NCBI RefSeq assembly: GCF_007828835.1
Contig: NZ_VIVL01000018.1
Span: 1 to 64,000, forward strand
DNA from: Variovorax beijingensis
GTDB lineage: Bacteria > Pseudomonadota > Gammaproteobacteria > Burkholderiales > Burkholderiaceae_C
Direction of reading: 5' to 3'
DNA: 64,000 nucleotides
Of this stretch, positions 1 to 7,503 are shown piece by piece (positions within the stretch are counted from its first letter, which is position 1; every line of letters begins with the position of its first letter). Both the position numbers and the translations under genes were made by a program. The notes under the pieces are model-generated. The model was not told the origin of the DNA. It saw only the letters and a program-made list of their open reading frames with translations, and ran no database searches.

Positions 1-180
1 AAGCCCAATGCGGAAGTCGCGCGCGAGGAGCTGCTGAAGTTCTACGAGGGCAAGACGGCCAAGTGGCAGATCCCCGACGACGTGGTGTTCGTCGAGGCGA
101 TTCCGATCGGTGCCACCGGCAAGATCCTCAAGACCAGGCTGCGCGAACTGCTCAAGGACTACAAGCTTCCCACCACCTGA
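1..180 (+). CDS. AMP-dependent acyl-CoA synthetase, C-terminal end (partial)
   Basis: The window opens inside this gene; the last 59 codons are read in frame 1 up to the TGA at 178-180. The residues show the C-terminal subdomain of the adenylate-forming (ANL) family: a W-x-I-P-D-D-V-V-F-V stretch followed by the P-x-G-x-T-G-K-I-L-K-T signature, whose first lysine is the invariant active-site lysine of this superfamily (adenylation half-reaction). Such enzymes activate a fatty or aromatic acid to its CoA thioester via an acyl-adenylate. The substrate cannot be read from this fragment. It lies upstream of an amino-acid-type ABC importer, which is a common neighbour in acyl-CoA gene clusters. 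The 140 bp gap to the next start suggests separate expression. Confidence 0.85.
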   Translation, partial: KPNAEVAREELLKFYEGKTAKWQIPDDVVFVEAIPIGATGKILKTRLRELLKDYKLPTT

Positions 181-320
181 CCAGGCGCCAAAGCCCGTCC
201 GCACTGTCGCGCATGCGATAGCGGGGCCGCTTCGGCGGCCTTCCTTCCGGGCAATCCCTGTGCGGCGAAGAAAAGGGCGCTTGTACGCTGGCATCCCGAC
301 TTTCACTCCGGAGACTCTTC

Positions 321-1550
321 ATGCAATTTGCCATCAAGTCCGCAGCCGCCTGTGCCATGTTGGTCGGCATGACGGCCGCATTCGCCCAGAAGGGCGAGAC
401 CGTCAAGATCGCCTGGCTCGATCCGCTGTCGGGCCTGATGGCAGCCGTGGGCACCAACCAGCTCAAGACCACGCAGTTCCTGGCCGAAGAGTTCAACAAG
501 AAGAATGCCTCGGGCGTGAAGTTCGAGATCATCGCGATCGACAACAAGCTGAGCCCGCAGGAAACCACCGCCGCGCTGCGCTCCGCACAGGACCAGGGCG
601 CGCGCTACATCACCCAGGGCAATGGCTCCGGGCCGGCACTGGCCATCATCGACGCCATCGAGAAGAACAACGCACGCAATCCGGGCAAGGAACTGCTCTA
701 CCTGAACTATGCGGCGGTCGACCCGGACCTCACCAACAGCAAGTGCAGCTACTGGCACTTTCGCCTCGATGCCGACACCTCCATGAAGATGGAGGCGCTG
801 ACCACCTGGATGAAGGACCAGCCCGACATCAAGAAGGTCTACATCCTCGGCCAGAACTACGCGCACGGCGTGCAGGTGTCCAAGTTCGCGAAGGAAGACC
901 TGAAGGCCAAGCGCCCCGACATCCAGATCGTGGGCGACGACCTGCACCCGCTCGCCCAGGTGCGCGACTTCTCGCCCTACATCGCCAAGATCAAGGCCTC
1001 GGGCGCGGACACCGTCATCACCGGCAACTGGGGTTCCGACCTGTCGCTGCTCATCAAGGCCGCCAACGATTCGGGCCTGGACGTCAAGTTCCTCACCTAC
1101 TACGCCTTCGGCACCGGGACCCCGACGGCCATGGGCGCCACCTCCGCCGGCAAGATCTACACCGTGGCATATGGCCACTACAACATGGGCGGCGAAATCC
1201 AGAAGCTGCTCGCCGGCTACAAGAAGAAGATGAACGACGACCTGACGCAATCGTCGATCTACCACACGTTCGCGCTGCTCGACGCCGCCTTCGTGCAGAC
1301 CAGGTCGACCGATCCGGTCAAGGTTGCGGCCGCGCTCGAGGGCATGAAGATCAAGAGCTTCAACGGGGAGGTCGAGATGCGCAAGGCCGACCACCAGCTG
1401 CAACAGGGCCTCTACATCTCGCGCTGGGAGAAAGCCAGCGCCAAGTACCCCTATGACGCCGAGAACACCGGCTACACCAATGTCCCCGTGAAGTACTACG
1501 AGTCGTATGTGGCCAGCACGCCGACGACCTGCCAGATGAAGCGCCCTTGA
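321..1550 (+). CDS. Branched-chain amino-acid-type ABC transporter substrate-binding protein (copy 1)
   Basis: 409 residues, the usual length for periplasmic LivK-like (Peripla_BP_6) proteins. A Sec signal peptide covers about residues 1-22, ending A-F-A before Q-K-G-E. The start is an ATG preceded by GGAG. The mature part holds the family pattern G-L-M-A-A-V-G near the N terminus and T-V-I-T-G-N-W-G-S-D in the second lobe. It should capture an amino acid or related acid and hand it to LivH/LivM. A very similar second copy follows at 1752, then permeases and ATPases of the same system. The two copies differ most around residues 260-320, in the second lobe, so their ligands may differ. The ligand is not predictable from sequence alone. 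Confidence 0.93.
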   Translation: MQFAIKSAAACAMLVGMTAAFAQKGETVKIAWLDPLSGLMAAVGTNQLKTTQFLAEEFNKKNASGVKFEIIAIDNKLSPQETTAALRSAQDQGARYITQGNGSGPALAIIDAIEKNNARNPGKELLYLNYAAVDPDLTNSKCSYWHFRLDADTSMKMEALTTWMKDQPDIKKVYILGQNYAHGVQVSKFAKEDLKAKRPDIQIVGDDLHPLAQVRDFSPYIAKIKASGADTVITGNWGSDLSLLIKAANDSGLDVKFLTYYAFGTGTPTAMGATSAGKIYTVAYGHYNMGGEIQKLLAGYKKKMNDDLTQSSIYHTFALLDAAFVQTRSTDPVKVAAALEGMKIKSFNGEVEMRKADHQLQQGLYISRWEKASAKYPYDAENTGYTNVPVKYYESYVASTPTTCQMKRP

Positions 1551-1571
1551 GCGTCTTTGTGAACGCATTTC

Positions 1572-1606
1572 CTACTCGTGGGTAGAAGCTGTCTACCCTC
1601 GGGTAG
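1572..1606. promoter_or_regulatory. Two tandem palindromes upstream of the second binding-protein gene
   Basis: Two related 14 bp dyads lie 21 bp apart: CTACTCGTGGGTAG at 1572-1585 and CTACCCTCGGGTAG at 1593-1606. The second is a perfect inverted repeat around a 2 bp centre. Two helical turns of spacing fit a dimeric repressor or activator binding two adjacent sites. They lie in the 201 bp gap between the paralogous binding-protein genes and are absent upstream of copy 1. The cognate regulator is unknown. Confidence 0.45.
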
Positions 1607-1751
1607 AAATTGGAGAAATGCGCTGTCGCCTGCGCGATAGAAACGGGCCTTTGCGGCCGCCCCCTTCGGGCATTCCCTGAGGGGAGGGGCAGTGAACGCT
1701 TGTACGCTCGTGCAAGTCTTTTTGATTCGGTTTGACCAGGAGATATAGATC

Positions 1752-2990
1752 GTGAAGTTCGCTCTGAAAATCGCTACCGCATCCATCCTTGCAGCGAGCG
1801 CCGCTGGCGCCCTGGCCCAGAAGGGCGAGACCGTGAAGATCGCCTGGCTCGACCCGCTGTCGGGCCTGATGGCAGCCGTTGGCACCAACCAGCTCAAGAC
1901 CTTCCAGTTCCTGGCCGAGGAGTTCAACAAGAAGAACGCGGCCGGCGTGAAGTTCGAGGTCATCGCCATCGACAACAAGCTGAGTCCGCAGGAAACCACC
2001 AGCGCGCTGCGCTCCGCGATGGATCAGGGCGCGCGCTACGTGGTGCAGGGCAACGGCTCCGGCCCGGCGCTGGCCATCATCGACGCGCTCGAGAAGCACA
2101 ACGCCCGCAACCCGGGCAAGGAAGTGCTCTACATCAACTACGCGGCCGTCGACCCCGACCTCACCAACAGCAAGTGCAGCTACTGGCACTTCCGGCTCGA
2201 CGCCGACACCTCCATGAAGATGGAAGCGCTGACCGCCTTCATGAAGGAACAGCCCGACATCAAGAAGGTCTACCTCATCAACCAGAACTACTCGCACGGC
2301 CAGCAGGTCTCCAAGTTCGCCAAGCAGAACCTCAAGGACAAGCGGCCCGATGTCGAGATCGTGGGCGACGACCTGCATCCGCTCGCGCAGGTGCGCGACT
2401 TCTCGCCCTACATCGCCAAGATCAAGGCTTCGGGTGCCGACACCGTCATCACCGGCAACTGGGGCTCCGACCTCGCGTTGCTCATCAAGTCGGCCAACGA
2501 CTCGGGCCTGAACGTCAAGTTCTACACCTACTACGCCGTGACCAACGGCACGCCCACCGCCATGGGCGCGGCTTCGGACGGCAAGGTCTACCAGGTGGGC
2601 TACAGCCACTACAACGCGCCCGGCCCCGTGCAACCGTTGATGAACGAGTTCAAGAAGAAGTTCAACGACGACATGTACACCACCGACATCTACACGGTGT
2701 ACGCCATGCTCAGCGAAGCCTTCGTGCGCACCAAGTCGACCGAGCCGGTCAAGGTGGCGGCCGCGATGGAAGGCATGAAGTTCAAGAGCTTCAACGGCGA
2801 CGTCGAGATGCGCAAGGCCGACCACCAGCTGCAGCAGGGCCTGTGGATCACGCGCTGGCAGAAGGCCGACGCCAAGAACCCCTACAGCCCCGAGAACACC
2901 GGCTACACGCTGGCGCCCGTCAAGTTCTACGAGGCCTACGTTGCGAGCACGCCCACGTCGTGCCAGATGAAGCGGCCCAACGCCTCGTGA
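1752..2990 (+). CDS. Branched-chain amino-acid-type ABC transporter substrate-binding protein (copy 2)
   Basis: 412 residues from a GTG start with AGGAG about ten bases upstream. A signal peptide of about 22 residues ends A-L-A before Q-K-G-E. It is a tandem paralogue of the preceding gene. Long blocks around residues 23-60, 140-160 and 200-260 are nearly identical, while residues about 265-325 diverge strongly, for example Y-S-H-Y-N-A-P-G against Y-G-H-Y-N-M-G-G. It is a periplasmic binding protein of the LivK/Peripla_BP_6 family feeding the permease encoded downstream. A strong terminator follows directly, so this gene should be transcribed far more than the permease genes. The duplication is seen; specialisation of the copies is inferred. 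Confidence 0.93.
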   Translation: MKFALKIATASILAASAAGALAQKGETVKIAWLDPLSGLMAAVGTNQLKTFQFLAEEFNKKNAAGVKFEVIAIDNKLSPQETTSALRSAMDQGARYVVQGNGSGPALAIIDALEKHNARNPGKEVLYINYAAVDPDLTNSKCSYWHFRLDADTSMKMEALTAFMKEQPDIKKVYLINQNYSHGQQVSKFAKQNLKDKRPDVEIVGDDLHPLAQVRDFSPYIAKIKASGADTVITGNWGSDLALLIKSANDSGLNVKFYTYYAVTNGTPTAMGAASDGKVYQVGYSHYNAPGPVQPLMNEFKKKFNDDMYTTDIYTVYAMLSEAFVRTKSTEPVKVAAAMEGMKFKSFNGDVEMRKADHQLQQGLWITRWQKADAKNPYSPENTGYTLAPVKFYEAYVASTPTSCQMKRPNAS

Positions 2991-3016
2991 TCGCCTGATC
3001 GCGCGCCGACCGGTCG

Positions 3017-3046
3017 AGGCCCGACTTCAACACTCGGGCCTTTTTT
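3017..3046 (+). terminator. Rho-independent terminator between binding protein and livH
   Basis: A GC-rich stem AGGCCCGA (3017-3024) pairs with TCGGGCCT (3034-3041) around a 9 nt loop and runs straight into a T tract (3041-3046). It lies 27 bp after the stop of the second binding protein and 27 bp before livH. Partial read-through would give an excess of binding protein over membrane components, a known way of setting stoichiometry in importer operons. Confidence 0.85.
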
Positions 3047-3072
3047 CTTTTCTCACCTGACACGAAAGACCG

Positions 3073-4026
3073 ATGAACGTCGAATTCTTCGTCATCTCGC
3101 TGCTCAATGGCGTCAGCTACGGGCTGCTGCTGTTCATGCTGAGCTCCGGCCTTACGCTGATCTTCAGCATGATGGGCGTGCTCAACTTCGCGCACGCCAG
3201 CTTCTACATGCTGGGCGCCTACATCGCCTACACGCTGTCGGGCATCGTCGGCTTCTGGCCGGCGCTGTTCATCGCGCCGCTGCTGGTGGGCCTGCTGGGC
3301 GCCGCCTTCGAGCGCTACAGCCTGCGCCGGGTCCACAAGTTCGGCCACGTGCCGGAACTCCTGGTGACCTTCGGGCTTTCGTACCTCATCCTGGAGCTGG
3401 TGCAGCTCGCCTGGGGCCGCTCGACCGTGCCCTACGGCCTGCCGCCGCAGCTGCAGGGGCCGCTGTTCTCGCTGTATGGCACGCAGTTTCCCAAGTCGCG
3501 CTCATTCATCATGCTGGTGGCGGTGCTGATGCTCATCTCGGTGTGGCTGCTGCTCACGCGCACGCGCATCGGCCTGGTGATCCAGGCAGCGCTCAAGCAC
3601 CCCGACATGGTCGAGGCGCTGGGCCACAACGTGCCGCGCGTCTTCATGCTGGTGTTCGGCGGCGGTGCCGCGCTCGCGGGCCTTGCGGGCGTGGTGGGCG
3701 GCAACACCTACGTCACCGAGCCTGCGATGGCGGCCTCGGTCGGCTCGATCATCTTCGTGGTGGTGGTGGTCGGCGGCATGGGCTCGCTGGCCGGCGCATT
3801 CCTGGCGTCGCTCTTGATCGGCATCATCCAGACCTTCGCGGTGGCCATGGACCAGTCGTTCGCGGGTGGCCTGCAGCTGCTGGGCGTCACGGTGACCGAC
3901 CAGACCTTCGGCTACGAGCTGCTCAAGCTCACGATCTCGCAGGTCGCGCCGATCCTGCCTTACCTGTTCCTGGTGCTGATCCTCATCTTCAGGCCCAAGG
4001 GTCTTCTTGGCACCCGGGAGGACTGA
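3073..4026 (+). CDS. livH: Branched-chain amino-acid-type ABC transporter permease LivH
   Basis: 317 residues, very hydrophobic, with about eight membrane segments; typical LivH length. The family landmarks are visible: N-G-x-x-Y-G near the N terminus, the M-G-V-L-N-F-A-H-A motif at about residues 36-44, and E-A-L-G-H-N in the cytoplasmic coupling loop that contacts the ATPase. It forms one half of the inner-membrane pore with LivM. livM starts four bases after this stop, so the two are translationally coupled. Expression depends on read-through of the terminator at 3017-3046 or on a promoter I could not identify. Confidence 0.95.
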   Translation: MNVEFFVISLLNGVSYGLLLFMLSSGLTLIFSMMGVLNFAHASFYMLGAYIAYTLSGIVGFWPALFIAPLLVGLLGAAFERYSLRRVHKFGHVPELLVTFGLSYLILELVQLAWGRSTVPYGLPPQLQGPLFSLYGTQFPKSRSFIMLVAVLMLISVWLLLTRTRIGLVIQAALKHPDMVEALGHNVPRVFMLVFGGGAALAGLAGVVGGNTYVTEPAMAASVGSIIFVVVVVGGMGSLAGAFLASLLIGIIQTFAVAMDQSFAGGLQLLGVTVTDQTFGYELLKLTISQVAPILPYLFLVLILIFRPKGLLGTRED

Positions 4027-4030
4027 AGCC

Positions 4031-5356
4031 ATGACAAGCACAACCACCACGACCACTGCGGCCACCACGCAGTACTACCGCTTCAAGCCCTGGAACATCG
4101 GGCGCTTCCTGATCTGGTCGCTGTTCGCGATCGTGCTGATCGTCTCGCCGCTGCTGTTCAAGAGCAGCCTGGCGCTCACCATGCTCTCGCAGATGGGCTA
4201 CCTGATCATCATCTGCCTGAGCTACAACATCCTGCTGGGGCAGGGCGGCATGCTGAGCTTCGGCCATGCGGTGTATGTCGGGCTCGGTTCATTCCTTGCG
4301 ATCCACGCGATGAACATGGCCGACAAGGGCGGGCTGCAGATTCCGCTGGTGGCCATTCCGCTGGTGGGCGGCCTGGCCGGCATGTTCTTTGCCATCCTGC
4401 TGGGCTTTGTCACGACCAAGAAGTCGGGCACCACCTTCGCGATGATCACGCTGGGCATCGGCGAGCTCGTGGCCTCCATGGCGCTGATGTTCCCGAGCTT
4501 CTTCGGAGGCGAGGGCGGCATCACCACCAACCGCGTGTACGGGCCGAGCTTCTTCGGCTTCAACTTCGGCCCGCAGATCCAGGTGTACTACCTGATCGCC
4601 GCCTACTGCTTCGTCTGCACCGCGCTCATGTATGCCTTCACCGGCACGCCGCTCGGCCGCATGCTGAATGCGGTGCGCGACAACCCGGAGCGGGTGGAGT
4701 TCATCGGCTACAACACGCAGCGCGTGCGCTACTTCGCCTTCATCATCGCGGGCTTCTTCGCGGGCATCGGCGGCGGGCTGGCATCGATCAACTTCGAGAT
4801 CGTGAACGCGGCCGACAGCCTGAGCGCCATCCGCTCGGGCGGCTACCTGCTGTTCACCTTCCTGGGCGGGGCGGTGTTCTTCTTCGGCCCGATCATCGGC
4901 GCGGTGCTGCTGGTGTTCGCTTCGATCCTGCTGTCGGAGCTCTCGAAGGCCTGGCAGCTCTATTTCGGCCTGGTGTTCGTGTTCATGGTGATGTTCGCGC
5001 CGGGCGGCATCGCCAGCCTGGTGATGATGAACCTGCGGGTTGCCAAGTTCGGCAAGTTCAACCGCTTCTGGCTGCTGTATGTCGCGCTGGCCGTGGCGCT
5101 GGTGCCGGTGGTGGTGGGCGCTGCCGCGCTGATCGAGATGATCTATCACATCCAGCTCAATTCGGCGCTCGGGCCCAACCTGAATTACTTCGGCGTGGCG
5201 ATCGATACGTCCGCCGCGGCCAGCTGGCTCGGCGCCGCTGCGATCCTGGCCGTGGGCCTGGCCGCGCTGGAGGTGGCGCGCCGGCGCTTCGTGCGTGTCT
5301 GGGGCCAGGCGCAGGAAGAGATCGAAGCAGAAATCAAGCGCCGGGAGGCCGCGTAA
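4031..5356 (+). CDS. livM: Branched-chain amino-acid-type ABC transporter permease LivM
   Basis: 441 residues. I take the ATG at 4031 because GGAGG stands ten bases upstream; an in-frame alternative at 4007 would overlap livH. A threonine-rich N terminus precedes the first helix. Family landmarks are the Q-G-G-M-L-S-F-G-H-A motif (about residues 74-83) and the R-D-N-P-E-R-V-E-F-I-G-Y coupling helix that docks on the ATPase. The C terminus carries two extra hydrophobic segments around 340-420, making it longer than the E. coli protein. It partners with LivH. The stop codon overlaps the livG start by one base. Confidence 0.95.
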   Translation: MTSTTTTTTAATTQYYRFKPWNIGRFLIWSLFAIVLIVSPLLFKSSLALTMLSQMGYLIIICLSYNILLGQGGMLSFGHAVYVGLGSFLAIHAMNMADKGGLQIPLVAIPLVGGLAGMFFAILLGFVTTKKSGTTFAMITLGIGELVASMALMFPSFFGGEGGITTNRVYGPSFFGFNFGPQIQVYYLIAAYCFVCTALMYAFTGTPLGRMLNAVRDNPERVEFIGYNTQRVRYFAFIIAGFFAGIGGGLASINFEIVNAADSLSAIRSGGYLLFTFLGGAVFFFGPIIGAVLLVFASILLSELSKAWQLYFGLVFVFMVMFAPGGIASLVMMNLRVAKFGKFNRFWLLYVALAVALVPVVVGAAALIEMIYHIQLNSALGPNLNYFGVAIDTSAAASWLGAAAILAVGLAALEVARRRFVRVWGQAQEEIEAEIKRREAA

Positions 5357-6132
5357 TGAGCGCGCAATATGCACTGGAACTGAAGTCGCTGCGCAAGAAT
5401 TTCGGCAAGACCGAAATCATCCGCGGCGTGGACCTGGCCGTGAAGGCCGGGGAGCGCGTGGCCATCATCGGCCCGAACGGGGCGGGCAAGTCGACGCTGT
5501 TCAACCTGATCAGCGGGCGGCTCGCACCCACGAGCGGCGAGGTGCTGCTGAACGGCCAGCGCATCGACGGCAAGAAGCCTTTCGAGATCAACCGGCTGGG
5601 CCTGTCGCGCAGCTTCCAGATCACAAATATCTTCCCGAAGCTCAGCGTGTTCGAGAACCTTCGCTGCGGCGTGCTGTGGAGCCTGGGCTACCGCTACACC
5701 TTCCTGCGCTTTCTCTCGAACCTGGACGACGCCAACGCGCGCACCGAAGAGCTCATGCGGCAGATCGGCCTGCAGCGCAAGCGCGACGTGCACGCGGTGA
5801 ACCTCACCTATGCGGAGCAGCGCGCGCTCGAGATCGGCGTGACCATTGCCGGCGGCGCCGGCGTCATTCTTCTGGACGAGCCCACGGCGGGCATGAGCAA
5901 GACCGAGACCGCGCATTTCATCTCGCTGATCAAGCACGTCACGGTCGGCAAGACGCTGCTGACGGTGGAGCACGACATGGGCGTGGTCTTCGGGCTGGCC
6001 GACAAGATCGCGGTGGTGGTGTATGGCGAGGTCATCGCCTTCGACACGCCGGCCGCGGTTCGCGCCAATGCGCGGGTTCAGGAAGCCTATCTGGGGTCTT
6101 CGGTTGCCGATGCGCAGGGGGCGGGGCACTGA
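5356..6132 (+). CDS. livG: ABC transporter ATP-binding protein LivG, altered signature motif
   Basis: 258 residues, start ATG overlapping the livM stop, GGGAGG eight bases upstream. Walker A G-P-N-G-A-G-K-S is canonical at 39-46, Walker B I-L-L-D-E is at 171-175, and the switch histidine is H206. The ABC signature, normally L-S/A-Y-G-x-Q in LivG, reads L-T-Y-A-E-Q at 150-155, so the conserved glycine is alanine (codon at 5812-5814). LivG pairs with LivF to drive import. In an ABC dimer this signature completes the ATP site built on the LivF Walker A, which is itself altered. See the findings for the predicted asymmetry. Confidence 0.94.
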   Translation: MSAQYALELKSLRKNFGKTEIIRGVDLAVKAGERVAIIGPNGAGKSTLFNLISGRLAPTSGEVLLNGQRIDGKKPFEINRLGLSRSFQITNIFPKLSVFENLRCGVLWSLGYRYTFLRFLSNLDDANARTEELMRQIGLQRKRDVHAVNLTYAEQRALEIGVTIAGGAGVILLDEPTAGMSKTETAHFISLIKHVTVGKTLLTVEHDMGVVFGLADKIAVVVYGEVIAFDTPAAVRANARVQEAYLGSSVADAQGAGH

Positions 6133-6201
6133 TGGCAATCCGCTTTTCTCTGCGTCGCGTTGTGTTTGACATGCCTTGTCCAGGGCGCGATCTCGCCGAC
6201 G

Positions 6202-6410
6202 GGGTACCTTGCTCCGCGAATGTCCCCCGGCCTGCGGCCTCCTCCTTGATTTCGCTGCGCAAGGCACCCCATCGACGTGATCGTTATGCGGAACGGTGGT
6301 TGATCAGCCAGCACCACAGCCGCGCCCATCGTGCGCAGGGCATCGGGTGCTCCCCGCAGCGAAATCAAGGAGGAGCCGAAGGCGGGGGACATTCGCGGAG
6401 GGGAGTACCC
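6202..6410. repeat. Long imperfect inverted repeat in the livG-livF gap
   Basis: The arm at 6202-6260 and the arm at 6355-6410 are near-complementary over about 55 bases, sharing the core CTCCGCGAATGTCCCCC (given on the first arm's strand) and the block TCCTCCTTGATTTCGCTGCG. The interior of about 94 bases includes a shorter extension of the pairing. The 361 bp gap 6133-6493 holds no credible gene. The element would form a large hairpin in the liv transcript. It resembles REP/BIME or MITE-like extragenic elements, but no transposase or target duplication is visible. Confidence 0.7.
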
Positions 6411-6490
6411 GGTGGCCTGTGCACGCGCCCCGAACAACAACGCCAAGAACACAAGCAACCCGCAACACAACAACACGCCGCGGAGCCACT
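6385..6490 (-). repeat. Dispersed ~100 bp leader element, copy 1 (upstream of livF)
   Basis: Read on the minus strand, this segment aligns with 29777-29873 over about 100 bases with few differences; shared blocks include GGCGTGTTGT, GCGCGTGCACAGGCCACCGG and GTACTCCCCTCCGCGAATGT. It ends three bases before the livF start codon. In the second copy the element likewise ends just before a start codon, with the same orientation relative to the gene. It overlaps the right arm of the inverted repeat at 6202-6410. Confidence 0.7.
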
Positions 6491-6493
6491 GAC

Positions 6494-7189
6494 ATGCTGA
6501 AGCTTCACGACATCCACGCCTACTACGGCAAGAGCCATGTGCTGCATGGCGTTTCCTTCAACGTCGGCGCCGGCGAAATCGTCGCGCTGCTGGGCCGCAA
6601 CGGCTCGGGCCGCTCGACCACCGCCAAGGCCATCATGGGCCTGGTGCATGCCGAGGGCACGCTGCGCTGGAAGGACCAGGACATCCTGCGCCGGAAGGCC
6701 TACGAAATTGCGCACCTGGGCATCGGCTACGTGCCCGAGAACCGCGACATCTTTCCCAAGCTCACGGTGCACCAGAACCTGCTCTTGGGCCAGAAGGGAT
6801 CGGGCAAGGGAAGCCGCTGGTCCTTCGACGACATGTACGGCATGTTCCCGCGCCTGAAGGAGCGCCAGCACACCGAGGCCGGCGTGCTCTCGGGCGGCGA
6901 GCAGCAGATGCTCACGCTGTGCCGCACCTTGATGGGCGACCCCGACCTGATCATCATCGACGAGCCCACCGAAGGCCTCGCGCCCAAGATCGTCGAGCTG
7001 GTGGGGCAGTACCTGCGCACGCTCAAGGACAAGGGCATTTCGGTGCTGCTGATCGAGCAGAAGCTGACCATTGCGATGCAGATCTCCGACCGTGCGCTCG
7101 TCATGGGCCACGGCAGCATCGTGTTCGACGGCACGCCAGACAGCCTGCGCGCCGACGCGGCGACGCGCAAGGAGTGGCTGGAGGTCTAG
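6494..7189 (+). CDS. livF: ABC transporter ATP-binding protein LivF, Walker A lysine replaced by arginine
   Basis: 231 residues from the ATG at 6494, preceded by CGGAG. The order is Walker A at 34-41, signature L-S-G-G-E at 132-136, and Walker B I-I-I-D-E ending at D156-E157. The Walker A reads G-R-N-G-S-G-R-S: the invariant lysine that holds the ATP phosphates is arginine (R40, codon 6611-6613). As usual for LivF, the switch histidine position is glutamine (I-E-Q-K). The signature is fully canonical. Together with LivG this is the nucleotide-binding pair of the importer. The gene is separated from livG by 361 bp of repeats, unlike the tight spacing of livHMG. Confidence 0.94.
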   Translation: MLKLHDIHAYYGKSHVLHGVSFNVGAGEIVALLGRNGSGRSTTAKAIMGLVHAEGTLRWKDQDILRRKAYEIAHLGIGYVPENRDIFPKLTVHQNLLLGQKGSGKGSRWSFDDMYGMFPRLKERQHTEAGVLSGGEQQMLTLCRTLMGDPDLIIIDEPTEGLAPKIVELVGQYLRTLKDKGISVLLIEQKLTIAMQISDRALVMGHGSIVFDGTPDSLRADAATRKEWLEV

Positions 7190-7297
7190 GCTGCCGGGGT
7201 CAGGGGAGCTTGGCGGTCCATCGTTCCCACCAGGGCGGGGGGAGGTCGATGGCCGACTCCTCGCGGCGCCCACATTGACGCTGTCCTCGTCTAGCCC

Positions 7298-7503
7298 TCA
7301 TAGCTGCACCCGGATCGCCGTATCGAGGGTCACCCAACGAATGTCCGAACAAGCGATGAAGTCACCTCCTTGCTGGTGCTTCATCTGCCAAACCTTGAAT
7401 GCGCGATTTCGCACCGGGTAGTACACAAGGTCTTCACGAGATGTCTGTGAGTGCACCGGCCTCTTGTCGACCACGAGTGGATAGTCGAGATCGACGGACT
7501 TGC
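7298..7503 (-). pseudogene. C-terminal remnant of a DUF6402-like gene
   Basis: On the minus strand an open frame ends at the TGA at 7298-7300 and has no usable start. The residues run L-D-Y-P-L-V-V-D-K, then Y-Y-P-V-R-N-R-A-F-K-V-W-Q-M-K-H-Q-Q-G-G-D-F-I, and end in R-V-Q-L. From memory this matches the C-terminal end of DUF6402 proteins (Y-P-V/I-x-N-x-x-F-x-x-W-Q-x-K-H-x-x-G-G-D-F). The N-terminal part of such a protein lies 2.3 kb away at 9787-10314 on the same strand. Recognisable homology stops about where the lipoprotein gene ends. The bases 7190-7297 between livF and this remnant hold nothing I recognise. Confidence 0.55.

Noticed and set aside
303..1568. Long minus-strand frames opposite both binding-protein genes
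   Set aside because: Antisense to clear LivK-like proteins. Similar shadow proteins arise opposite both copies because the copies are alike, so mutual similarity is not evidence for a gene.
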